Assembly: GCF_004337475.1 (NCBI RefSeq) | Contig: NZ_SJZJ01000013.1 | Coordinates: forward strand, 16,339 to 80,338 | Reading direction: 5' to 3' | Source of the DNA: Nocardioides jejuensis | GTDB taxonomy: Bacteria; Actinomycetota; Actinomycetes; Propionibacteriales; Nocardioidaceae | Length of the DNA stretch: 64,000 nucleotides | Part shown: positions 27,311 through 34,300 of the stretch, in pieces | Numbering within the stretch: position 1 is the first letter of the stretch | How the letters are laid out: every line of letters begins with the position of its first letter | Position numbers and translations under genes: made by a program | Notes under the pieces: generated by a model | Databases searched by the model: none | Seen by the model: the letters and a program-made list of their open reading frames with translations, nothing else | What the model was told of the DNA's origin: nothing

Positions 27311-28279
27311 TCAGGCGATGAGCAGCCCGGCGAAGACGCCGACGCCGAGGAGCAGCTCAGCGATGCCGGTCTTCTGGAGGACCGGGATGAGACCCGGGCC
27401 GGTCGCGCCCGAGGTCACCGTGCGGACGCCCTGGAGCGCGGGCACGAGGTAGACCAGGCCGAGCAGGGCCCACCAGCTCGTGAGCGCGGCGACACCGAAC
27501 AGGGCGCCGAACGCCGCCGACACCAGCGCCGCGTACAGCCCACGGGTGCGGTGGTCGCCGAGGCGGACCGCCAGCGTCATCTTCCCGGCGACCGTGTCGG
27601 TCGGGATGTCGCGGAGGTTGTTGGCGACGAGGATCGCGCAGGCGAGTGCGCCGATCGCGATGCCGGCGAGGAGGGCGGGGATGAACCAGCCGTTCGGGTC
27701 GAGTACCCAGCAGTCGCCGGAATAGCAGTGGGTTGCCCCGTCGCTGCTGAACGTGCCGAGGTAGATGGCGTCCCGGTTGTCGTGTGAAGGCAGCTGCACG
27801 TACGTCGTACCAATCGTCGCCACTAGGCCGAAGAAGACGAAGACCATCACCTCGCCGAGACCCAGGTAGCCATACGGCTTGGAGCCGCCGGTGTAGAACC
27901 ACGCAGCGACGACGCACACCAGGCCGACGGCGATCAGCCACCACGCGGTCGCCAGGGCGAGGACGACGCCGGCTACGCCGGCCACGCCGAAGGCGATCAG
28001 CATCGCTCGCTTGACCGCAGCGGGCGAGGCCTTGCGTGACCCGACCAGGCGCATCGGGCCGACGCGGTCGTCGTCGGTGCCGCGGATGCCGTCGGAGTAG
28101 TCGTTGGCGTAGTTGACCGCCACCTGGAGGGCGAGGCTCACCACGAGGGCGAGCGCTGCCTTCCACCAGACCGGCTCGTAGAACCACGCGGCGACGCCGG
28201 TGCCGGCGAGGACGGGCGCGACGGCGGCGGGCAGGGTGCGCGGGCGGGCGCCGGCGATCCATTCAGCGGGGGTGGCCAT
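27311..28279 (-). CDS. menA: 1,4-dihydroxy-2-naphthoate polyprenyltransferase
   Basis: MenA (322 aa, ATG 28279) prenylates dihydroxynaphthoate at the membrane to give demethylmenaquinone. It has eight or nine helices. The prenyl-diphosphate motifs are VNYANDYSDGIRGTDDDR and LVANNLRDIPTDTVAGKMT. LGLGEVMVFVFFGLVATIGT is conserved. Between TYVQ and NGWFIPALL there is an unusual ~34-residue loop (about 163-196) with CYSGDC and several acidic residues; family members I recall have a very short loop there. menE-menC-menD lie close by on the other strand. Confidence 0.94.
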   Translation of the reverse strand: MATPAEWIAGARPRTLPAAVAPVLAGTGVAAWFYEPVWWKAALALVVSLALQVAVNYANDYSDGIRGTDDDRVGPMRLVGSRKASPAAVKRAMLIAFGVAGVAGVVLALATAWWLIAVGLVCVVAAWFYTGGSKPYGYLGLGEVMVFVFFGLVATIGTTYVQLPSHDNRDAIYLGTFSSDGATHCYSGDCWVLDPNGWFIPALLAGIAIGALACAILVANNLRDIPTDTVAGKMTLAVRLGDHRTRGLYAALVSAAFGALFGVAALTSWWALLGLVYLVPALQGVRTVTSGATGPGLIPVLQKTGIAELLLGVGVFAGLLIA

Positions 28280-28289
28280 GGCAGGTGAT

Positions 28290-28745
28290 TCAAGCAGGCT
28301 TGCGCACCATGTCGATGTGCGGGATGCCGGCTTCCTCGTAGATGTCGCCGACGGGCTGGAAGCCGTGTCGTCCGTAGAACCCGCGCAGGTGGTCCTGCGC
28401 ACCGAGCATGATCGGCGTCGCGGGCCAGAGCTTCTCGCAGGCGGCGACCGCGCGGCGTACGAGCTCGGTGCCGGTGCCCCCGCGCGCGTCCGTCGCCACG
28501 ACGACGCGACCCACGTGCGAGGCGCCGTGCTCGTCGGGCTCGAGCAGACGTGCGTACGCCAGCAGGTCGGCGCCGTCCCACCCGAAGAGGTGGTGGGTCT
28601 CGCCCTCGAGATCGCGGCCGTCGATCTCGAGCGCCGCGGAGACATGCTGCTCGTCAACGAAGACCACGCCGCGCAGGTGGAGCATGTCGTAGGTCTGGCG
28701 TGCCGTCAGGCCGCGGTGGTGCACGAGCTGCCAGGTGAGTTGCAT
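28290..28745 (-). CDS. GNAT family N-acetyltransferase (ElaA-like)
   Basis: This 151-aa protein starts at ATG 28745. The N-terminal part LTARQTYDMLHLRGVVFVDE is ElaA-like. The acetyl-CoA loop is VGRVVVATDARGGTGTELVRRA, followed by MLGAQDHLRGFYGRHGF. The target is unknown. It lies 10 bp upstream of menA on the same strand and is divergent from menE by 52 bp. GATACT on its strand ends 6 nt before the ATG, so it may be leaderless. Confidence 0.88.
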   Translation of the reverse strand: MQLTWQLVHHRGLTARQTYDMLHLRGVVFVDEQHVSAALEIDGRDLEGETHHLFGWDGADLLAYARLLEPDEHGASHVGRVVVATDARGGTGTELVRRAVAACEKLWPATPIMLGAQDHLRGFYGRHGFQPVGDIYEEAGIPHIDMVRKPA

Positions 28746-28751
28746 GGCACC

Positions 28752-28791
28752 AGTATCCGACGCCTCGGACGCCGCCGGTCGGCGGTAGGTT
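28752..28791. promoter_or_regulatory. Divergent -10 hexamers for GNAT and menE
   Basis: Minus-strand GATACT (28757-28752) and plus-strand TAGGTT (28786-28791) each end exactly 6 nt before the start codon of their gene. The 52-bp gap holds no Shine-Dalgarno for either gene. Confidence 0.5.
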
Positions 28792-28797
28792 CTGGCC

Positions 28798-29874
28798 ATG
28801 GCCTCGCCGCTCGAACCGCTCCGCCTCAGCGGCAACGCGTACGCCGACATCGACGCCCTCCGCCGCTGGATCGATGCGACCGACGAGCAACGCTTGCTGA
28901 TCGAGACCTCCGGATCCAGCGGTACGCCGAAGGGGGTGCTGCTCAGCCGTGAGGCGATGCTCGCGTCCGCCGAGGCGAGCGCCTTTACGCTGCGGGCCTC
29001 GGGTCCCTGGGTGCTCGCGCTGCCCTCGAGCTACGTAGCGGGCGCCAACGTCATCGTCCGCTCCCTCTTCGCCGGCTACGAACCGACCGTCCTCGACGAG
29101 CACGGCCTCGCGTGGGCGATCACCGGTGCCGAGGCCCGCGACCACACGGCTCCTGTCTTCCTCTCGCTGGTGCCGACGCAGCTCGCCCGCGCGCTCGAGA
29201 GCGGGGCAGACCGCCAGGCGCTGGCGCGTTCGGTACACACCGTCCTGCTCGGTGGTGGCCCGATCGACCCGGCGCTGCGGGCACGGGCAGAGGACGCGGG
29301 CATCAATGTCGTGGCGACCTACGGCTCGAGCGAGACCAGCGGCGGCTGCGTCTATGACGGCTTTCCGCTCGACGGGGTCGAGGTCGGTCTCACCGAGGAG
29401 GGCAGGATCCGGCTCCGCGGGCCGATGCTCTTCGACGGCTATCTCGACGACCCCACGCTCACCGCGGACGCACTGGTCGACGGCTGGTACGTCACCTCGG
29501 ACCTCGGCGCCCTCGACCCCGATGGCCGGCTCAGCGTGCTTGGTCGCGTCGACGACATGCTGATCACGGGAGGGGTGAAGGTGCCGGCGCTCGCCGTTGC
29601 CCGACGCCTGCGCGAGCACCACGCCGTCGCGGCCGCCGAGGTGGTCGGCGTCGACGATCCCGAGTGGGGGCAGGCGATCGTCGCCGTCGTGGCCACGCCC
29701 GGGCTCGCCTCGATGCCTCCGATGTCGCTCGCGGAGGCGCGCGACTGGGTCACGGCCGCTCACCCGCGTGCCTGGGCGCCGCGACGCCTGGTCGTCGTCG
29801 AGGAACTGCCCCTGCTGGCCAACGGCAAGGTCGACCGGCAGGCTGTGCGAGCACTCGCCGAGGCGTCCGCGTGA
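28798..29874 (+). CDS. menE: o-Succinylbenzoate--CoA ligase
   Basis: MenE (358 aa, ATG 28798) is a compact acyl-adenylating enzyme. It has the P-loop LLIETSGSSGTPKGVLLSRE, the A5-type TYGSSETSGGCVYDG, GWYVTSDLGALDPDGRLSVL with the ribose Asp, GRVDDMLITGGVKV, and the catalytic Lys in PLLANGKVDRQAVR. It activates o-succinylbenzoate for ring closure by MenB. It is shorter than Bacillus MenE but typical for Actinobacteria. The stop overlaps the menC GTG. Confidence 0.93.
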   Translation: MASPLEPLRLSGNAYADIDALRRWIDATDEQRLLIETSGSSGTPKGVLLSREAMLASAEASAFTLRASGPWVLALPSSYVAGANVIVRSLFAGYEPTVLDEHGLAWAITGAEARDHTAPVFLSLVPTQLARALESGADRQALARSVHTVLLGGGPIDPALRARAEDAGINVVATYGSSETSGGCVYDGFPLDGVEVGLTEEGRIRLRGPMLFDGYLDDPTLTADALVDGWYVTSDLGALDPDGRLSVLGRVDDMLITGGVKVPALAVARRLREHHAVAAAEVVGVDDPEWGQAIVAVVATPGLASMPPMSLAEARDWVTAAHPRAWAPRRLVVVEELPLLANGKVDRQAVRALAEASA

Positions 29875-30827
29875 TCGAGCAGCACGTCTTCTCGATCCCG
29901 ATGCGCACGCGCTTCCGCGGCATCACCGTGCGTGAGGGCATGTTGCTGCACGACCCCGCGACGGGCGGATGGGGCGAGTGGTCGCCGTTCCTCGAGTACG
30001 ACGAGGAGGTCGCCCGGCCTTGGCTGCAGTGCGCGCTCGAAGCGATGCGCGGGGACTGGCCGATGCCGGTGCGGGACACCGTGCCGGTCAACGTGACCGT
30101 CCCGGCCGTCGACGCCGAGCGGGCACACGCGATCGTCACTGCCGGCGGCTGCCGCACCGCCAAGGTGAAGGTCGCCGAGCCCGGCCAGTCGCTCGCCGAC
30201 GACGAGGCCCGCCTCGAAGCGGTGCGGGACGCCCTCGGTCCTGGTGGACTGGTCCGCATCGACGCCAACGGAGCCTGGGACGTCGACACCGCGGTCGCCG
30301 CGCTCCCGCGACTCGATCGCGCCGCCGGCGGTCTGGAGTACGCCGAGCAGCCGGTCGCCTCGGTGGAGGACCTCGCCCTGGTGCGCCGACGCGTCGCCGT
30401 GCCGATCGCTGCCGATGAGTCGATCCGCCGTGCGGCGGACCCCTACCGGGTGCGTGATCTCGAGGCGGCGGACATCGCCGTCCTCAAGGTGCAACCGCTC
30501 GGGGGTGTCAGGAACTGTCTCCGCATCGCGGAGGAGATCGGCCTGCCGGTCGTCGTGTCGAGTGCACTCGAGACCTCCTTCGGAATCGCGGCGGGAGTCG
30601 CCCTCGCGGCGGCCCTGCCCGAGCTGCCCCACGCCTGTGGTCTGGCCACAGTCCAGCTACTGACCGACGACGTCGCCGCGCACCCGCTGCTGCCTGTGGA
30701 CGGCGCCCTCCCGGTGGGCCCTGTGCACGCAGACCGGGCCGCGATCGCCCGCCTCGCCGCCGATCCACAGCGCACGGCCCACTGGCAGGCACGTCTCGAC
30801 CGGGTGCGGCAGGATCAGCCCCTGTGA
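29871..30827 (+). CDS. menC: o-Succinylbenzoate synthase
   Basis: MenC (318 aa, GTG 29871) is an enolase-superfamily dehydratase making o-succinylbenzoate. It has the KxK motif (RTAKVKVAEPG), metal ligands in VRIDANGAWDVDTA, LEYAEQPVASVEDL and PIAADESIRRAAD, and the distal catalytic Lys in IAVLKVQPLGGVRN. It overlaps menE and menD by 4 bp on each side. Confidence 0.94.
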   Translation: MIEQHVFSIPMRTRFRGITVREGMLLHDPATGGWGEWSPFLEYDEEVARPWLQCALEAMRGDWPMPVRDTVPVNVTVPAVDAERAHAIVTAGGCRTAKVKVAEPGQSLADDEARLEAVRDALGPGGLVRIDANGAWDVDTAVAALPRLDRAAGGLEYAEQPVASVEDLALVRRRVAVPIAADESIRRAADPYRVRDLEAADIAVLKVQPLGGVRNCLRIAEEIGLPVVVSSALETSFGIAAGVALAAALPELPHACGLATVQLLTDDVAAHPLLPVDGALPVGPVHADRAAIARLAADPQRTAHWQARLDRVRQDQPL

Positions 30828-32524
30828 ACGCCTCGACCGACCTCGCCCGTGCCTGCGTCCAGGCGCTGATCGACGCCGGCGTCACCGAGCTCGTCCTCGC
30901 GCCGGGTAGCCGCAACGCGCCGCTCGCCTTCGCGGCGTACGACGCGGACCGGGCCGGGCTGCTGCGGCTCCACACCCGCATCGACGAGCGGACGGCGGGC
31001 TTCCTTGCCCTCGGCCTGACCAAGGCCGGGCGCCGCGCCGCGGTCGCCTGCACCAGCGGCACCGCCGTCGCCAACCTCTTCCCGGCCGTCATGGAGGCCG
31101 CCCACACGGGGCTGCCCCTGGTGGTCGTCACCGCCGACCGGCCGGCCAGCCTGCGCGGCACCGGCGCCAGTCAGACGACCGATCAGGTCGACGTCTTCGG
31201 CAAGTTCGCGCGCTTTCTCGACATCGATGCCCTCGCGCCGGTGGACAACGCCGCAGGGAGGCGGCCTGCCTACCTCGCGACCGAGGGGACGAGCTTCGAC
31301 GACCTGCGCTCGTTGCTCGCCTTCCCGTTCGGGTGGTTCTCCTACGACGGGCGCGCGCCGAGCGCCGTCGCGCATCTCAACGTCCAGTTCGAGCTCCCGC
31401 TCACTCCGCCGGACGGGGCGCCGCCGGCGTACACGGAGAAGGTGGCCGAGCCCGGCTCCTGCCGGGTCCCGATGTCCCCCGACGATGCGCACCAGCTCGT
31501 CGCCGGGCCCCGGACCGTGGTCGTCGCGGGCGATGACGCCGGAGCCCGGGCACGCCAGATCGCCGAGGCCGGCGGCTGGCCGCTCTTCGCCGAGCCGACC
31601 TCCGGTTCGCGGACCGGAGCCAACGCCCTGCGCACCTACCGCCTGCTGCTCGACACCGAGCTCGGCCAGACGATCGAGCGGGTCGTCGTGGTTGGCCACC
31701 CCACGCTGAGCCGCCCGATCGCCCGCCTCCTCGCGCGCGACGATGTCGAGGTCGTCTCCCAGCGCAGTGCCGGCATCTGGTCGGAGCGGCCGTTCCCGGT
31801 GACGACGGAGCACGACGCGATCTGGGCCCCCGAGACCGCGGGAGACACGGCGTGGCTCGACTCGTGGCGCGAGCTCGATCGCGCCACCGGCAGGCTCCTC
31901 GACCAGCTGCTCCACCAGCAGCCCGACCTGACCCCGTGGGAGGTGGCCGCGGCGGTGCACGCGGCGCTGCCGTCCGGCGGTCTGCTGGTCGTCGGCGCCT
32001 CGAGCCCGATCCGCGACCTCGACGTCATGGCGCGGCCGATGCCGGTCGGCGGCCGCCGGAAGATGATCGCGAACCGCGGCCTGGCCGGCATCGACGGCAC
32101 GGTCTCCACCGCCATCGGCGCGGCGCTGGCCCGCTCCGCCCGCGACTCCGAGGCGCGCACGATCGCGCTGATGGGCGACGTGACGTTCCTGCACGACGCC
32201 GGCGCCCTCGTGATCGGCCCGGAGGAGCCGCGCCCCGACCTCACGATCGTGGTCGTCAACGACGACGGCGGCTCGATCTTCACCATGCTCGAGCAGGGCG
32301 CCCCGGCGTACGCCGAGCAGTACGACCGGCTCTTCGGCACCCCGCACGGTGTCGACCTCGGCAGCCTCTGCGCGAGCACCCGCACGCCGCACTGGAAGGT
32401 CGAGTCGCTGCCCGAGCTGCAGCAGGCCCTGGCCAGCCCCAACGGCGGCATCGAGGTCATCGAGGTGCGCGTACGCCGCGACAACCGCCGCGAGCTCGAC
32501 GCCGCGATCCGTTCACTCGCCTGA
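30824..32524 (+). CDS. menD: SEPHCHC synthase (MenD)
   Basis: MenD (566 aa, GTG 30824) is a thiamine-diphosphate enzyme joining 2-oxoglutarate and isochorismate. It has VTELVLAPGSRNAPLAFA, RIDERTAGFLALGLTKAG with the cofactor-activating Glu, and AVACTSGTAVANLFPAVMEA. The ThDP/Mg motif runs from ALMGDVTFLHDAGALVIG to IVVVNDDGGSIFTML. menB, menF and menH are not in the window. Its TGA lies inside the first unit of a 22-bp tandem repeat array. Confidence 0.96.
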   Translation: MNASTDLARACVQALIDAGVTELVLAPGSRNAPLAFAAYDADRAGLLRLHTRIDERTAGFLALGLTKAGRRAAVACTSGTAVANLFPAVMEAAHTGLPLVVVTADRPASLRGTGASQTTDQVDVFGKFARFLDIDALAPVDNAAGRRPAYLATEGTSFDDLRSLLAFPFGWFSYDGRAPSAVAHLNVQFELPLTPPDGAPPAYTEKVAEPGSCRVPMSPDDAHQLVAGPRTVVVAGDDAGARARQIAEAGGWPLFAEPTSGSRTGANALRTYRLLLDTELGQTIERVVVVGHPTLSRPIARLLARDDVEVVSQRSAGIWSERPFPVTTEHDAIWAPETAGDTAWLDSWRELDRATGRLLDQLLHQQPDLTPWEVAAAVHAALPSGGLLVVGASSPIRDLDVMARPMPVGGRRKMIANRGLAGIDGTVSTAIGAALARSARDSEARTIALMGDVTFLHDAGALVIGPEEPRPDLTIVVVNDDGGSIFTMLEQGAPAYAEQYDRLFGTPHGVDLGSLCASTRTPHWKVESLPELQQALASPNGGIEVIEVRVRRDNRRELDAAIRSLA

Positions 32525-32585
32525 CCACGACCCGGGACTCAACCCGCCAAAACCCGGGACTCAACGCGGCAAAACCCGGGTCTCG
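32520..32585 (-). repeat. 22-bp tandem repeat array, three units (family A, reverse orientation)
   Basis: On the minus strand three contiguous 22-bp units lie at 32585-32564, 32563-32542 and 32541-32520. The first reads CGAGACCCGGGTTTTGCCGC plus two bases; the others begin TGAGTCCCGGGT. The last unit contains the menD stop codon, giving CCTGACCACGACCCGGGACT on the plus strand. That is nearly the same as the segment over the stop of the 25592 gene. Confidence 0.9.
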
Positions 32586-32611
32586 ACGCACCACGGTTGC
32601 GGACGACACGG

Positions 32612-32617
32612 CAGGAT
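32612..32617 (+). promoter_or_regulatory. -10 hexamer of probable leaderless antiporter gene
   Basis: CAGGAT ends 6 nt before GTG 32624, the same hexamer and spacing as upstream of the glutaredoxin-like gene. It supports GTG 32624 as the start. Confidence 0.4.
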
Positions 32618-32623
32618 CACCTT

Positions 32624-34300
32624 GTGGAGATCGCCTTCCTTCTCGTCCTGCTCGCCGTGGCGGTGCTCGCCGGCACGTCGCTGTCCGAGCGGATCGGCTT
32701 CCCGGCGCCGCTGGCACTGATCGCGCTCGGCGTAGTTGGCGCCTACATCCCGGGGATCCCCGAGGTTCACCTGCATCCCGAGGTGGTGCTGCTCGGCCTG
32801 CTGCCGCCGCTGCTCTATGCCGCCAGCCTGCAGACCAGCCTGGTCGACTTCAACGCGAACCGGCGCCCGATCCTGCTGCTCAGCGTCGGTCTGGTGGTCT
32901 TCACGACCTTCGGAGTGGGAGCTGTGGTGCACGCGCTCCTGCCCGGGCTCGGCTGGGCTCCTGCACTCGCGATTGGTGCTGTCGTCGCGCCCCCGGACGC
33001 CGTCGCGGCGACCGCGATCGCGCGACGGATCGGCCTGCCGCGTCGCCTCGTCACCATCCTCGAGGGCGAGTCGCTGCTCAACGACGCGACCGCGCTCGTC
33101 GCCCTGCGCACCGCGATCGCCGCCGCGACGATCGGCGTCTCGACCACGGAGGTGGCGTTCGACTTCGTCCGGGCCGCCGGCGGCGGCGTACTCGTCGGGC
33201 TGCTCACGTTCGTCGTGGTGGCCAAGGTCCGCAAGCTGCTGACCGACCCGGTCCTCGACACCGCCGTCTCGCTCGTCACCCCGTTCGCGGCGTACGTCGC
33301 GGCGGAGCGTGTGGAGGCCTCGGGCGTCATCGCCGTCGTCGTCGCCGGCCTGCTGCTCGGGCACAAGGCGCCGATCCTGCAGTCGGCGCAGAGCCGGATG
33401 GCCGAGCGCACCAACTGGCGCACGCTCGCGTTCGTCCTGGAGAACGCTGTCTTCCTCCTGATCGGCCTGCAGGCTGCGTGGATCGTGCAGGACGCGGGCC
33501 AGTCGTCGTTCGGGTGGGGGCGCATCGCCGCGGTGTGCGCGGCAAGCCTGGCCGCGGTGATCGGGCTGCGCCTGTTCTGGGTCTTCCCGGCCCGCTACCT
33601 GCTGGTTCGTCCGGGCCCGGACCCGGCGACGGGGCAGAGCGCACCGTGGACCTACACGTTCCTGCTCGGCTGGGCGGGCATGCGCGGTGTCGTGACGCTG
33701 GCTGCGGCGTTCGTGATCCCGGACGACACACCGCATCGCGAGGTGCTGCTGCTGATCGCCTTCACGGTCGTGGCGGGCACGCTCTTCATCCAGGGCCTGA
33801 CGCTTCCGCTGCTGGCGCGCATCATGCGGGTGCCCAGCCCCGACGCCGCGGAGGACGCACTCGCCCGCGCGACCCTCCTGCAGCAGGCGACCAAGGCGGC
33901 GCACGCGCGCCTCGAGGACCTCGAGTACGACGACCGGCACGGCGTGGTCGACCTGGTCCGGCAGCAGATGGACCGCCGCAACTTCGCCGCGTGGGAGCGG
34001 CTCGCGACGGCCGAGGACCACGAGAGCCCGAGCGACCTCTACGCCCGGATCAGGCTCGAGTTGATCGCCGCGAGCCCGGGCAGCGCGGCGCTGAGCTCGT
34101 CGATCGCCGTCGACCAGTCCTCGCGCAGCACCGCCGCCAGGCCGCGGCAGACCGGCGCGACCGCGGACCGGCTCGCCTCGTCCCGCGAACGCCGGCAGCG
34201 CGCGCCGAGCGAGTCCAGCGACTCCGGATCGTGGTTGGCGGCGTGGGCAACCGCGGCGTGCAAGGCGATGAACGGCGTCTCCGGCTTGCCCAGGAGCTGA
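32624..34300 (+). CDS. Na+/H+ antiporter (CPA1 family), C-terminus aberrant
   Basis: A 558-aa CPA1-type antiporter starting at GTG 32624. About 12 membrane helices span residues 1-410. The ion-binding segment has AIGAVVAPPDAVAATAIARR and LEGESLLNDATALVALRT. LENAVFLLIGLQ and FLLGWAGMRGVVTLAAAFVI are family motifs. The cytoplasmic tail looks normal to SDLYARIRLELIAA (about residue 483). After that the frame reads a Ser/Ala/Arg-rich stretch that is the antisense of the opposite gene. The usual tail (an AERA-type helix ending in a DIEESML-like motif) is missing. The last 262 bp overlap the FAD-TPR gene tail to tail, which suggests a deletion or frameshift. Transport probably remains possible. Confidence 0.85.
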   Translation: MEIAFLLVLLAVAVLAGTSLSERIGFPAPLALIALGVVGAYIPGIPEVHLHPEVVLLGLLPPLLYAASLQTSLVDFNANRRPILLLSVGLVVFTTFGVGAVVHALLPGLGWAPALAIGAVVAPPDAVAATAIARRIGLPRRLVTILEGESLLNDATALVALRTAIAAATIGVSTTEVAFDFVRAAGGGVLVGLLTFVVVAKVRKLLTDPVLDTAVSLVTPFAAYVAAERVEASGVIAVVVAGLLLGHKAPILQSAQSRMAERTNWRTLAFVLENAVFLLIGLQAAWIVQDAGQSSFGWGRIAAVCAASLAAVIGLRLFWVFPARYLLVRPGPDPATGQSAPWTYTFLLGWAGMRGVVTLAAAFVIPDDTPHREVLLLIAFTVVAGTLFIQGLTLPLLARIMRVPSPDAAEDALARATLLQQATKAAHARLEDLEYDDRHGVVDLVRQQMDRRNFAAWERLATAEDHESPSDLYARIRLELIAASPGSAALSSSIAVDQSSRSTAARPRQTGATADRLASSRERRQRAPSESSDSGSWLAAWATAACKAMNGVSGLPRS

